A stretch of DNA of 64,000 bases from an uncultured Granulosicoccus sp. GTDB lineage: Bacteria > Pseudomonadota > Gammaproteobacteria > Granulosicoccales > Granulosicoccaceae. The first letter of the stretch is position 1, and the number at the start of each line of letters is the position of its first letter. The stretch spans positions 186,001 to 250,000 of the forward strand of contig CANLXI010000001.1 of the NCBI GenBank assembly GCA_947495035.1. Direction: 5' to 3'. Positions 43,255-52,260 of the stretch are shown here, piece after piece. Under the pieces are notes generated by a model that searched no databases, was not told the DNA's origin, and saw only the letters and a list, made by a program, of their open reading frames with translations. Both the position numbers and the translations under genes were made by a program.

Positions 43255-43781
43255 GAGGCAGTCCTCTGGTTGCCGGTAGACGAGTCTGACGCGGGATTGG
43301 CCGCAGCCCCGCGTTGATGCGTGCTGAGCTGAATGGTGTCGGTGCAGAAGGCCCGGGCGAAGACGGGTACGGTCTCGTGCGGATGTGTCTCGCCACACAT
43401 GAAGACATCCAGGGCGGCATAATCCCGTTCGGGCCAGGTGTGGATACTGATATGGGATTCAGCGAGTACCGCCACCCCCGACACACCGCCATTGGGGGTG
43501 AAGTGATGCAGATGGATATGCAGCAGGGTAGCGCCACTGACGGCAACAGCTTCACGCAGGGTGGCTTCGATGTGGGCAATATCGTCCAGACGGCTCGCCT
43601 GCCAGCAATCGATCAACAGATGGGTGCCGGCAAAGTCGGCTTCGCCAGCTGCCACATCTGCAGTCGCACTTGCAGTCGCACTCGTTCTGTTCAGGTCAAC
43701 ATGTCTTGGCCAGTCTGTGCTGCTGTCATTGCTCATATCGGAATCGATTGACTCATCTGTGTCGAGTAGGTGGGTGCCCAT
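43251..43781 (-). CDS. speD: S-adenosylmethionine decarboxylase proenzyme
   Basis: The 176-residue proenzyme belongs to the prokaryotic pyruvoyl-dependent class: cleavage before S109 in AESHISIHTWPE would create the pyruvoyl group, and DVFMCG contains the conserved active-site Cys. It supplies decarboxylated AdoMet for the spermidine synthase in the same operon. The first ~45 residues are Ser/Asp-rich and not part of the core, so a start at the ATG near 43736 is possible. Its stop overlaps the GNAT gene by ATGA. Confidence 0.9.
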   Translation of the reverse strand: MGTHLLDTDESIDSDMSNDSSTDWPRHVDLNRTSATASATADVAAGEADFAGTHLLIDCWQASRLDDIAHIEATLREAVAVSGATLLHIHLHHFTPNGGVSGVAVLAESHISIHTWPERDYAALDVFMCGETHPHETVPVFARAFCTDTIQLSTHQRGAAANPASDSSTGNQRTAS

Positions 43782-43836
43782 GTCTTGTACGATTGAACGT
43801 CAACTCGGGATTGCCTGAACCGGGTCCGGGAATGGT

Positions 43837-43873
43837 GGAAGTTTGCGGCTGCATGCCTGCAGACCGCAGTTCC
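43837..43873. terminator. Hairpin between the AGE-family gene and speD
   Basis: Nested inverted repeats (ggaa/ttcc, gcgg/ccgc and ctgca/tgcag) form one imperfect stem just beyond the stop of the AGE-family gene. It probably separates that transcript from the polyamine operon. Confidence 0.45.
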
Positions 43874-43915
43874 CCATGGTAGCTGAAAAGCGTTGATGTC
43901 GTGAAGATACAGTCA

Positions 43916-45106
43916 TCATTCGAGAGGTTGCGACAGTACATCCCAGCAGGCCCCCATGGTGTGATAATCGGTTTTTCCCAGCGGGGATTTCCGGTCATCG
44001 ATGGCGGAGCCATCCCGGTTGCGCACGCGGAACCAGGCACCGTATCGGTGATCCACCAGATGTTCCCAGCTCCACTGCCAGATTCGGCGGTAGTCGTCGA
44101 GAAATCGCTGTTCTCCGGTCAGCCTGTAGAGCCGCCAGGCTGCGGCAAACGCTTCGGACTGCACCCAGAAGTATTTCTCGGCCGCACAGAAGTCGCCATC
44201 GGGGGCTACGCCATAGACCAGGCCACCGTGCTGTGTATCCCATCCCGAGCTCATGGCTCCGTCGTACAGATCGCGTGCCCTGGGTAGCCACTTCTCATCG
44301 GGTCGTTCGCCGTCCAGAATCAGCAACAGCTTGCTCCATTCCACCTGATGACCGGGCTGAAATCCCCAGGGCTTGTATCGGTCGTTCGGCTTGTCGATGT
44401 TGTACTGCATGTCGACCTGCCAGTTCTGGTCGTAGTGCTCCCAGATCTGACCACCTGACTGACTGGCCAGATCCAGGGCAAAACGTTCGGCCAGTCGTTC
44501 GGCGCGGTCGAGAAACGAGCTGTCCGCCGTTGCCTGCCAGGCTGCCAGCAAGGCTTCACACATGTGCATATTGGCGTTCTGACCACGGTAGTCGTCAAGT
44601 TGTTCCAGGCTTGCATTACGCTCGTCCGCATAGGCACAGGCCGTGTCATCCCAGAAATACCGTTCCATGAATGCATGCACCTCGTAGAGCGTCTGCCTGG
44701 CGCTCTCGACACCGGCGCGCAGGCAGGAGGCCGCAGCCAGCAGGACAAAGGCGTGTCCATAGGCCATGACACGATCGTCGACAACCTCGTCCTTCTCCAG
44801 CAGCCAGGCATAGCGGCCGTTTTCCTGCCGATGTACCTGGGTCAGGTAGTCCAGTCCGCGCTCAGCCCACTGCCGATGGTTGGTCTTGCCATACAGTCGA
44901 TACGCGGTTGCGTAGTTCACCACGTAGCGGGCAGAACCCACCAGTTGCCGGCTATGCGGATCGAAACAGTCACCGTTGTCCAGAAAGCAGGAGCGCAGAC
45001 CGGCTTCCGGGCCGATGACTCGGGGTTCGTAGAAATCCAGGATTGAGCGGATGTGCTGCTGCAGGAAATCCGGACTTTCGAAAGCAGGCGAATCTGGTAT
45101 CGACAT
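43916..45106 (-). CDS. AGE-family (N-acylglucosamine 2-epimerase/mannose isomerase type) sugar isomerase
   Basis: The 396-residue alpha/alpha-barrel protein has family residues of the AGE/YihS group: Arg in SARYVVNYATAYRL, the RYKPWGFQPGHQVEWSKLL segment with catalytic His, and a second His in YHTMGACWDVL. Members interconvert aldoses and ketoses (mannose/fructose, sulfoquinovose/sulfofructose) or epimerise at C2. It is divergent from the IclR regulator of a sulfatase/ABC-transporter operon, so it likely acts on the sugar imported there. The particular reaction cannot be told from sequence alone. Confidence 0.85.
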   Translation of the reverse strand: MSIPDSPAFESPDFLQQHIRSILDFYEPRVIGPEAGLRSCFLDNGDCFDPHSRQLVGSARYVVNYATAYRLYGKTNHRQWAERGLDYLTQVHRQENGRYAWLLEKDEVVDDRVMAYGHAFVLLAAASCLRAGVESARQTLYEVHAFMERYFWDDTACAYADERNASLEQLDDYRGQNANMHMCEALLAAWQATADSSFLDRAERLAERFALDLASQSGGQIWEHYDQNWQVDMQYNIDKPNDRYKPWGFQPGHQVEWSKLLLILDGERPDEKWLPRARDLYDGAMSSGWDTQHGGLVYGVAPDGDFCAAEKYFWVQSEAFAAAWRLYRLTGEQRFLDDYRRIWQWSWEHLVDHRYGAWFRVRNRDGSAIDDRKSPLGKTDYHTMGACWDVLSQPLE

Positions 45107-45315
45107 ATCGGTAGGTGGGGATGCTTGGCTGAACGATGGGAATGGCTGCCAGCGTTGTCAATGCCGGTAGTGCGGGTATCGGCAGGCAGGGTGAGGGACA
45201 ACACGAATCCAGGGGGACTTTTCACTGTGTTGATGCGCCCGATGCTACCAGAGCCATTGGTCACCGGTAAGCCGGTCATGCGCAAGACGGTTTGCCGGCC
45301 TGCGCCGGCCTGCAG

Positions 45316-45343
45316 TTGACAGGGATCGGTAATTCTTTATAAT
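45316..45343 (+). promoter_or_regulatory. Consensus sigma-70 promoter before the IclR-family gene
   Basis: TTGACA (45316-45321), a 16-bp spacer and TATAAT (45338-45343) match both consensus hexamers exactly. It faces the IclR/ABC/sulfatase operon. The predicted start of transcription (about 45350) falls in the adjoining palindrome and only ~14 bases before the ATG. Confidence 0.8.
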
Positions 45344-45359
45344 GGGAATCAGTATTCTC
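45344..45359. promoter_or_regulatory. Palindromic operator candidate overlapping the transcription start
   Basis: GGGAATCAGTATTCTC is an inverted repeat (GGGAAT/ATTCTC, one mismatch) immediately after the -10 box. IclR-family sites often have GGAA/TTCC-type half-sites, and the position would block the strong promoter when bound. Confidence 0.5.
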
Positions 45360-45363
45360 AAAT

Positions 45364-46179
45364 ATGGGAAAACCGGTGTCCAAGAACTTTGTCAGAATCC
45401 TCAGGCTGGCTGAATCCCTGTCCGATGCTCCCAGCAACGGATTCAGCAAATCCGAAATCGTCGAGCGAGTGGGCTTGCCTTCTTCCACGGTCTATCGACT
45501 GCTGAGCGAGATGGAACAGACCGGCTATGTGTACGCCACGCCGGAAGGCCGACTGCTGCCGAATTTCTCGTTTGAGAGGCGCATCGGCATCGGCAATATC
45601 TCGCCCATTCAATTGCGCCAGGCCTGTGCATCCATTTCAGCCAGTCTGGAATCGGCTTCGGAAATCATCCTGTTGCGCGGTCACAGCCTGCTTTGGCATG
45701 TCACCGATGAACACCCGCTGCAGCCGATCAAATTGCGTGCGCATCCCGGTTATGTGCGATCCACCTACGAACTGGATTCCATCTCGCGTCTGGCCCTGGC
45801 CTATTGCCGAATCGAGGACATCGAGAGTAGCTGGGATCTGTCCAGCTTTCACGAGGTGGGTGTGCAGGGCAAACGTCTGGACTGGGGCGAAGCCCGGCAA
45901 CGCATCCTCGACACGGATCGACAGGCCATGCAGTTCGACATGCTCGGCAATGCCAAGGGCATACGACGTTTTTCCATCGCGATAGCGTCACCGGGGGGCG
46001 AGCTGGTCTCGCTGCTGACGGTGGCGGAAGCAGCAATTCCCGTGCGAGATGAGAAAGAGCATATCGCCCGAATACGGGAGACGCTGGAAAGTACCCGCAA
46101 GGAGCTGGAGTTGGTCAGTGCCAACAGCCAGCCACATGCGGGTTTGCAGTCTGTCTCCTCACCAAAGAAGACTGGCTAG
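45364..46179 (+). CDS. IclR-family transcriptional regulator
   Basis: The 271-residue regulator has an N-terminal winged helix (residues ~8-65: FVRILRLAESL, FSKSEIVERVGLPSSTVYRLLSEME) and a C-terminal IclR effector domain (from ~75; YELDSISRLALAY, RRFSIAIASPGGE). It probably controls its own operon and the divergent AGE-family gene. The start is uncertain between ATG 45364 and GTG 45376; neither has a good ribosome site, and the leader would be very short. Confidence 0.85.
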   Translation: MGKPVSKNFVRILRLAESLSDAPSNGFSKSEIVERVGLPSSTVYRLLSEMEQTGYVYATPEGRLLPNFSFERRIGIGNISPIQLRQACASISASLESASEIILLRGHSLLWHVTDEHPLQPIKLRAHPGYVRSTYELDSISRLALAYCRIEDIESSWDLSSFHEVGVQGKRLDWGEARQRILDTDRQAMQFDMLGNAKGIRRFSIAIASPGGELVSLLTVAEAAIPVRDEKEHIARIRETLESTRKELELVSANSQPHAGLQSVSSPKKTG

Positions 46180-46204
46180 TCTCGTTCACCCATTGGAGGA
46201 ACTC

Positions 46205-47473
46205 ATGAGGTTCTTGAAGAAAAGTTCTATCGCTCTTGCCACCGCGACGACCCTGCTGCTGAGTGGAGTCTCCGTTGCCGATGATCTGGTGCTGTCCATC
46301 GGCTCTCGTGGTTATGGAGCTGCGGTCGGTCCGGCCATCGAGAGTTTCGAGGCGGACAACCCCGACATCAAGGTCGAATGGTTGAAGATCTCCGACGTGC
46401 CCAGCGAATCGAGAAAGCTCTATGTCACCAGTCTGATGGCGCGCAGTTCGACCCCTGACGTTTTCGCGGTGGATGTCATCTGGCCCGGAGAGTTTGCCCA
46501 GCGCGGCTGGATCGCACCGATCGGAGACGCCTTCTCGGAAGAGGAACTGGCGAATTTCAATGCCTCGTTTCGGGAAGCCGCCACCGTCGATGGCCAGCTC
46601 TATGGTGTACCACTGTATGTCGATGGCACGCAGTTCTTCTATCGCAGTGACTTGCTGGAAAAGTACGATCTCGATGTTCCGTCAACCTGGGAAGAGGTCA
46701 TCAGTGCCTCCAGAACCATTCTGGATGGCGAGAACAATCCGGACCTGACAGGCTTTGTCTCCATGTGGGCCAAGATCGAAGGACTGTTCATGAACTGGCT
46801 GTCATTCACCTATGGCAATGGGGCGACATTTTTCGATGAAAACGGCAATGTCAACGTGAATTCGCCGGAAGCCATCGCGGCCACACAGACCATGGTGGAT
46901 ATGCTTTACAAGCATCAGATCGTGCCCGAGTCCATACTCAACATGCGCCCTGACGATGCGCGTACCCTGTTTCAGCAGGGCAGAGCGGTGTTCATGATGG
47001 TTCAGGATTTCGTCTATGCACCGCTCAGTGCTGACGACAGCCCGGTGAAGGGCAAGTTCGATTTCACCCGAAACCCCTATTTCGAAGGGCATGAAGATGC
47101 GCCGGCTACCGCCATGGGTGGTTTCCTGCTGGCGGTAAATGCCAATACCGAGAACCGGGATGCCGCGATCAAGCTGCTCAAGCACATGACGAGCTATGAG
47201 ATGCAACTCTCAGCTGCGGTCAATGCCTCCAAGAGCCCCGGGCTGATGAACGTCTATGACGATGCAGCCATGCAGGATGATGAAGTGCTGCAGAAGTTCG
47301 GCAAGGCCTACGCGGCGGGTGTTGTTCGACCCTCTGCCGGTACCGGCAGCCTCTACCCCAAGGTCTCCGATGTCATGCAGGTAGCCATCACCAGTGCCCT
47401 GCATCAGTCGAAAACCGTTGAAGAAGCCCTGAACGATGCACAGGCCAGCCTCGAGAAGCTGTTGGCGAAGTGA
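46205..47473 (+). CDS. Sugar ABC transporter substrate-binding protein (family 1)
   Basis: The 422-residue protein has a signal peptide (MRFLKKSSIALATATTLLL, cleavage after SVA) and a family 1 solute-binding fold: VEWLKISDVPSESRKLYVTSL, PDVFAVDVIWPGEFAQRGW, GVPLYVDGTQFFYR and PATAMGGFLLAVN. GGAGGAA precedes the ATG at 46205; the longer frame upstream lies inside the regulator. It is the binding protein of the sulfatase operon. Confidence 0.9.
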   Translation: MRFLKKSSIALATATTLLLSGVSVADDLVLSIGSRGYGAAVGPAIESFEADNPDIKVEWLKISDVPSESRKLYVTSLMARSSTPDVFAVDVIWPGEFAQRGWIAPIGDAFSEEELANFNASFREAATVDGQLYGVPLYVDGTQFFYRSDLLEKYDLDVPSTWEEVISASRTILDGENNPDLTGFVSMWAKIEGLFMNWLSFTYGNGATFFDENGNVNVNSPEAIAATQTMVDMLYKHQIVPESILNMRPDDARTLFQQGRAVFMMVQDFVYAPLSADDSPVKGKFDFTRNPYFEGHEDAPATAMGGFLLAVNANTENRDAAIKLLKHMTSYEMQLSAAVNASKSPGLMNVYDDAAMQDDEVLQKFGKAYAAGVVRPSAGTGSLYPKVSDVMQVAITSALHQSKTVEEALNDAQASLEKLLAK

Positions 47474-47489
47474 ACCCTGAACCCTCTGT

Positions 47490-47510
47490 CCGGGCGTGTC
47501 TTGCGCCCGG
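47490..47510 (+). terminator. Hairpin after the binding-protein gene of the sulfatase operon
   Basis: A perfect 7-bp stem CCGGGCG/CGCCCGG with a 7-nt loop starts 16 bp after the stop. With no T-run and a same-strand permease following, it looks like an mRNA stabilising or attenuating hairpin. Confidence 0.5.
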
Positions 47511-47606
47511 CAGTGGGTCTGTGACAAGTGCCTTGCGGAACGGACCTCCGCTCCGCCTCAAACCCGTTCGCCTTCATTGGCGGACCCTTACCCGGGACCT
47601 GTTGCC

Positions 47607-48497
47607 TTGAACGCATTCAATACCCTGGAACGACGAACCCAGTTCGTCGGCATTGGCTTCGTGACGCCGACATTCCTGATCATCGCTCTGATACTGGTCT
47701 ATCCGGTTGTGCAATCGATCGTGCTGAGTGTCGGTCAATCGAGTGTCGACGGATTCGAACCCTATCGATTTGTCGGACTGGAGCATTACGTGACGCTGAT
47801 GCAGGAAGATCGCTTCTGGCGTTCTCTGTCGGTGACCCTGATATTCACGGCAATCTCGATTCCCCTTGAGTTGATTCTGGGAGTAGGGCTTGCCTTGTTG
47901 ATGAACGAGTCCTTTCACGGAAAAGGCCTGGCTCGACTGGCCGTACTGTTCCCCTGGGCGTTACCGACAGCCCTGAATGCGCTGATCTGGCGCTGGATGT
48001 ACAACGCCGATTATGGCCTGTTCAATGCCATCGGTCTGGAGTCCGGCATTGTCAGCGAGCCGGTCAACTGGCTGGGAGACGAGACGCTGGCAATGGCGTC
48101 CATGGTGATCGTTTCGGTCTGGAAAACCAGTTCATTCATGGCCCTGATCATACTCGCTGGTCTGCAATCGATTCCCCGCGACCTGTATGAAGCCGGGCGC
48201 ATGGACGGCATGAGTCGCTGGCAGGAGTTTCGCGAAATCACCTTGCCACTGTTGAAGGGCTCCATCATGGTGGCCTTGATCATTCGCTCCATGGATGCGC
48301 TCAGGACGTTCGAACTGCCCTTCAGTCTGACCGATGGCGGTCCGGACTCCGCTACCGAAACCCTGTCCCTGTATGCCTACAAGGTGATTTTCGAATTTGT
48401 CGAGTTCAATGCCGGCTCAGCCATCGTGGTCGTGCAGTTCGCTGTCATCTTCTCGCTGAGCCTTCTCTATATCTTCACGCTGCGGAGCAAGGACTGA
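47607..48497 (+). CDS. Sugar ABC transporter permease (MalF/UgpA type)
   Basis: The 296-residue permease has six spans and the EAA region RDLYEAGRMDGMSRWQEF, with FVGLEHYVTLM near the front. The frame is open back to 47496 without an ATG that suits the family; the TTG at 47607 gives the usual length, and the hairpin at 47490-47510 argues against an earlier start. It is the first permease of the sulfatase operon. Confidence 0.85.
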   Translation: MNAFNTLERRTQFVGIGFVTPTFLIIALILVYPVVQSIVLSVGQSSVDGFEPYRFVGLEHYVTLMQEDRFWRSLSVTLIFTAISIPLELILGVGLALLMNESFHGKGLARLAVLFPWALPTALNALIWRWMYNADYGLFNAIGLESGIVSEPVNWLGDETLAMASMVIVSVWKTSSFMALIILAGLQSIPRDLYEAGRMDGMSRWQEFREITLPLLKGSIMVALIIRSMDALRTFELPFSLTDGGPDSATETLSLYAYKVIFEFVEFNAGSAIVVVQFAVIFSLSLLYIFTLRSKD

Positions 48498-48500
48498 ATC

Positions 48501-49325
48501 ATGAGCAATCGTCCACGCATCATTCTGTATTCACTGGTCGGCCTGTCGGTGGTGATCTCGTTTTTCCCGATTGTCTGGCTGATACTGACGTCGCTGAAGA
48601 ATACCGCTGGCATCTATTCCTGGCCGGTTCAGTACTGGCCCGATCCGCTGACCTTTCAGAACTACTGGTCCATTTTCACCGAAACGCCGGAGTTGCTGCG
48701 TTATGTGCTCAACAGCTTCATCGTCGGTGTCGGCTGTACCGTACTGACCTTGTCGGTGGGTGGACTGGCAGGCTACGCCTTGTCGCGCCTGCGCATGCGC
48801 TTTGCCGGGGTGCTGATGGTCATCATCCTGTCGGTGTCGATGTTTCCACCCATTGCCTTGTTGCCGGCGTTGTTTCAGACCTTTCTGAATCTGGGTCTGC
48901 TGAACAGCTTTACCGGGCTGATCCTTGCCCATACCGGACTGTTCCTGCCCTATACCGTCTGGATGCTGGCCAGCTACTTCCGCACTTTGCCGGTGGAGAT
49001 CGAAGAGGCGGCAAGGCTGGATGGCATGGGGTTTCTGCGCATCTTCTTTTCCATCATCCTGCCACTGTCCTGGCCCGGCTTCGTGGCTACGGGGTTGATC
49101 GTGTTCATCTTCTCCTGGAACGAGTTTCCGCTGTCGCTGGTGTTGATGACGCAGGACGCCATGCGAACCGCGCCTGTCGGCATTTCGCTGTATCCCGGTG
49201 AATTCGCGTTTCCCTGGGAAACCATTTCGACCGCCACGGTCATCGCAATCATTCCGGTTCTCGTCATCACCGCGATTTTCCAGAAACAGATCCTGGGCGG
49301 CCTCACGGCCGGCTCGGGCAAGTAG
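48501..49325 (+). CDS. Sugar ABC transporter permease (MalG/UgpE type)
   Basis: The 274-residue inner-membrane protein has six spans, [14 protein letters not shown] at the first span, [14 protein letters not shown] and the EAA region [19 protein letters not shown]. It starts 3 bp after the partner permease and has the normal length, unlike the MalG-type permease of the deoC operon. Confidence 0.92.
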   Translation: MSNRPRIILYSLVGLSVVISFFPIVWLILTSLKNTAGIYSWPVQYWPDPLTFQNYWSIFTETPELLRYVLNSFIVGVGCTVLTLSVGGLAGYALSRLRMRFAGVLMVIILSVSMFPPIALLPALFQTFLNLGLLNSFTGLILAHTGLFLPYTVWMLASYFRTLPVEIEEAARLDGMGFLRIFFSIILPLSWPGFVATGLIVFIFSWNEFPLSLVLMTQDAMRTAPVGISLYPGEFAFPWETISTATVIAIIPVLVITAIFQKQILGGLTAGSGK

Positions 49326-49336
49326 GAGTTCAGCTA

Positions 49337-50425
49337 ATGGCAAATGTTTCACTTCAGCAGATCGGCAAATCCTATGGCGGCAGTGTGGCGGTCGAGGCCT
49401 TCAATCTGGAAATCCGGGACGGCGAGTTTCTGGTATTGCTTGGACCTTCGGGCTGCGGCAAGTCCACCACTCTGAGAATGATTGCCGGCCTGGAGAGCAT
49501 CACCAGCGGTGAGCTTCTCATCGGCAATACCAGGATGAACAATGTCGATCCGAAAAATCGCGGTGTGGCGATGGTTTTCCAGAACTATGCCCTGTACCCG
49601 CACAAGACGGTTTCCGAAAACATGGGCATGGCCCTGAAGCTGCAGAAGATGCCCCGGGCGCAGATCGAGGAGCGTATTGCCGGTGTCGCCGACATGCTGG
49701 GTCTGACCGACTATCTGGATCGCAAGCCGGGTTCACTCTCCGGTGGGCAACGTCAGAGGGTGGCGATCGGTCGCGCCATCGTGCGAACTCCCGAGGTCTT
49801 TCTGTTCGATGAGCCTCTGTCGAATCTGGATGCCAAGCTGCGTGTCAAGATGCGCATGGAGCTGCAGGAGCTTCACGATCGCCTGGGTGTGACGTCGGTC
49901 TATGTCACGCATGATCAGGTGGAAGCCATGACGCTGGCAGATCGCATCGTCATCATGGAGGGTGGTGTCATTGCCCAGGTGGGTACACCACGAGAAGTCT
50001 ATGACAAGCCTGCCACCGAATTCGTTGCCGGCTTCATCGGCAGTCCGGCAATGAATTTCATGACGATGCAAGCGGGCACTGATGGCAGCTGGCGTTCGAC
50101 CGACTCGGAACTGGAACTACCCGGACTGCCGGGTTTCGATACGAAGGGGGCTGACACCGTACGGGTAGGCATCCGCCCCGAGCACCTGACGATTCTGGAG
50201 GCCTCGGCTACGGGTGATGACCCCTGGGTGCTGCCGGGCAAGGTCATGCTGGCGGAGCTGCTGGGAGCCGATGCCTTGCTGACCCTGTCGGTGTGCGGAG
50301 AGATCATGACCGCGCGCGTCAATGGTGTCGACTATCCCGAACAAGGTCAGCAGTTGGCCGTCCGGTTGAACCCCGAACAATTACATGCGTTTGATCGCGA
50401 GAGCAAAAAGGCACTGCAGGTATGA
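49337..50425 (+). CDS. Sugar ABC transporter ATP-binding protein (MalK/UgpC type)
   Basis: The 362-residue ATPase has Walker [13 protein letters not shown]-loop QNYALYPHK, signature LSGGQRQR, Walker [13 protein letters not shown], switch THDQ and a C-terminal TOBE region with GIRPEHL. GTAGGAG precedes the ATG. Its stop overlaps the sulfatase start as ATGA, tying desulfation to import. Confidence 0.93.
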   Translation: MANVSLQQIGKSYGGSVAVEAFNLEIRDGEFLVLLGPSGCGKSTTLRMIAGLESITSGELLIGNTRMNNVDPKNRGVAMVFQNYALYPHKTVSENMGMALKLQKMPRAQIEERIAGVADMLGLTDYLDRKPGSLSGGQRQRVAIGRAIVRTPEVFLFDEPLSNLDAKLRVKMRMELQELHDRLGVTSVYVTHDQVEAMTLADRIVIMEGGVIAQVGTPREVYDKPATEFVAGFIGSPAMNFMTMQAGTDGSWRSTDSELELPGLPGFDTKGADTVRVGIRPEHLTILEASATGDDPWVLPGKVMLAELLGADALLTLSVCGEIMTARVNGVDYPEQGQQLAVRLNPEQLHAFDRESKKALQV

Positions 50426-51945
50426 GCAAGCAACCCAATATCGTTTTCATCATGGCCGATGATCACGCCTCCAAGGCGATCAGCTGTTATGGCGCGGGTA
50501 TCAATCAGACGCCCAATCTGGATCGTCTGGCGAACGAAGGCATGCGCTTCGACCATTGTTATGTCAGCAACTCCATCTGCACCCCGAGTCGGGCGGCGAT
50601 ACTCACGGGCACCTACAATCATGTCAATTGCGTGTCGACGCTGGATACCCATATCGACAATCGCCTGCCCAATGTGGCCAAGCATCTGCGCACCGGTGGA
50701 TACCAGACGGCCATCATCGGCAAATGGCATCTGGGCGAAGGTCGACAGCATGAACCCACTGGCTTCGATTTCTGGTCGGTATTGCCGGGGCAGGGCGAGT
50801 ACTTCGACCCCCTCATGATCGAAATGGGGGAAGAGATCGAGGTGCCCGGTTATGCCACGGATGTCATCACCGACAAGAGCCTGAACTGGCTGGAGCAACG
50901 GGATGAGTCGAAACCCTTCTTTCTGATGTGCCACCACAAGGCACCGCACCGAGAATGGGAGCCGCATCCGAAGAATCGGGGCCTGTATCAGGATGATATC
51001 GAGATTCCGCCAACCTTCGATGATGATTACAGCCATCGGGCGAAGGCGGCCGCGGAGGCGAAGATGCGTATAAAGGACGACATGAAATATGCTGACCTGG
51101 GGCTGGTGCAACCCGAAGGTGGCTCCGAGGTGGGAGAGCGCACCATGCGCAGCAGTACCAATCGCAAGATACCCAATCCCGAGGATGTCTCGGGTTTGCG
51201 GTTGATCGACAAGGATACCGGTGAAGTGTTCACCTTCGAGTCGCAGCAGGAACTCAGCCATTTCAAGTATCAGCGCTACCTGAAACGCTATCTGCGTACC
51301 ATCGAGTCGATCGATGAAAGCGTTGGCCGGGTACTGGATTATCTGGAAGAGAACAATCTGGCTGACAATACCATTGTCATCTACACCTCTGACCAGGGCT
51401 TCTTTCTCGGCGAACATGGCTGGTACGACAAGCGATTCATGTACGAAGAATCCTTCCAGATGCCATTTCTCATTCGTTACCCGGACAAGATCAAGGCCGG
51501 TGAAGTGTGTGAGAACATCATCTGCAACGTGGATTTTGCCCCGACTTTTCTCGACATGGCAGGTCTGACCATACCCAGCTACATGCAGGGCAAGAGCATC
51601 CAGCCTCTGCTCGAAAGTGAAACTCCGCAGGACTGGTCCGAGCTGGCCTACCATCGCTACTGGATGCATCGCGATCCGGATCACAACGCCTATTCGCATT
51701 ACGGCGTCCGAGACCAGCGTTACAAGCTGGTCTACTGGTACAACGAAGGGTATGAGCTGCCTGGTACCAACCATGGCGGGGAAGACCGCGAGTGGGAACT
51801 GTTCGATTGCGAGAAAGATCCGCTGGAACTGTTCAACGTCTACAACGATCCTGCCTACGCCGAAGTCGTGCAGGACATGACACGCAAGCTGGAGAGGAAG
51901 ATGGCGGAAATCGGTGATGAGCCGGAGCACCCACGCGCTGCCTGA
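50422..51945 (+). CDS. Cytosolic type I sulfatase
   Basis: The 507-residue hydrolase has the metal-binding NIVFIMADD at the N-terminus, the formylglycine motif CTPSR (C53, converted to formylglycine), GKWHLG and the second metal-site region [16 protein letters not shown]. It lacks any signal peptide, so it works in the cytoplasm on an imported substrate. Translational overlap with the ABC ATPase supports a small sulfate ester brought in by that importer. Similarity to sugar sulfatases (iduronate/heparan type) is by motif only; substrate unknown. The activating enzyme is not in this window. Confidence 0.9.
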   Translation: MSKQPNIVFIMADDHASKAISCYGAGINQTPNLDRLANEGMRFDHCYVSNSICTPSRAAILTGTYNHVNCVSTLDTHIDNRLPNVAKHLRTGGYQTAIIGKWHLGEGRQHEPTGFDFWSVLPGQGEYFDPLMIEMGEEIEVPGYATDVITDKSLNWLEQRDESKPFFLMCHHKAPHREWEPHPKNRGLYQDDIEIPPTFDDDYSHRAKAAAEAKMRIKDDMKYADLGLVQPEGGSEVGERTMRSSTNRKIPNPEDVSGLRLIDKDTGEVFTFESQQELSHFKYQRYLKRYLRTIESIDESVGRVLDYLEENNLADNTIVIYTSDQGFFLGEHGWYDKRFMYEESFQMPFLIRYPDKIKAGEVCENIICNVDFAPTFLDMAGLTIPSYMQGKSIQPLLESETPQDWSELAYHRYWMHRDPDHNAYSHYGVRDQRYKLVYWYNEGYELPGTNHGGEDREWELFDCEKDPLELFNVYNDPAYAEVVQDMTRKLERKMAEIGDEPEHPRAA

Positions 51946-51948
51946 GGG

Positions 51949-51993
51949 TCGACGCTGCGCCGATTCGCTGTCCTGCGATCGGCTCAGCGTCGA
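51949..51993 (+). terminator. Hairpin after the sulfatase gene
   Basis: TCGACGCTGcgCCGAT and ATCGGctCAGCGTCGA form a 14-bp stem with a small internal loop, starting 3 bp after the stop. No T-run follows. It probably ends or protects the operon transcript. Confidence 0.6.
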
Positions 51994-52260
51994 TTCGCCA
52001 GTGTCTGCCAGGCAGTGCTGCCGGAGCTCGAAGTGTGCATGGACCGATGATGGGCGACGCGGTATCCGGCATGGGGCAGCGTAAAACAATGTCAAGTGTG
52101 AACTTGATGCGGCTGCATGAAGGGTCGGATCGACTCTGCTGTTGGACCCTGCCCATCATTGTTCGTTAGAATCGGTCCGCGCGATGCGCCCTGGTTGCGC
52201 TGATGATCGCAGCAGAGCCTTTCGGCATCGCCTTTTTCCCATTGGCTGGACTCCAGAAGC
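51994..52260. promoter_or_regulatory. Leader region of the aldehyde dehydrogenase gene
   Basis: The rest of the 315-bp gap contains a perfect inverted repeat TCAAGT-GTGA-ACTTGA at 52092-52107, a plausible operator, and no gene. The aldehyde dehydrogenase is therefore probably transcribed from its own promoter here. Confidence 0.45.

Noticed and set aside
47496..47606. N-terminal extension of the first permease in the sulfatase operon
   Set aside because: It begins within the hairpin that follows the binding-protein gene, is Cys/Pro-rich and unlike the family; the TTG at 47607 gives normal length.
50347..52095. Open frame of ~580 codons antisense to the sulfatase
   Set aside because: The sulfatase motifs on the plus strand are unambiguous and the antisense translation has no family features.
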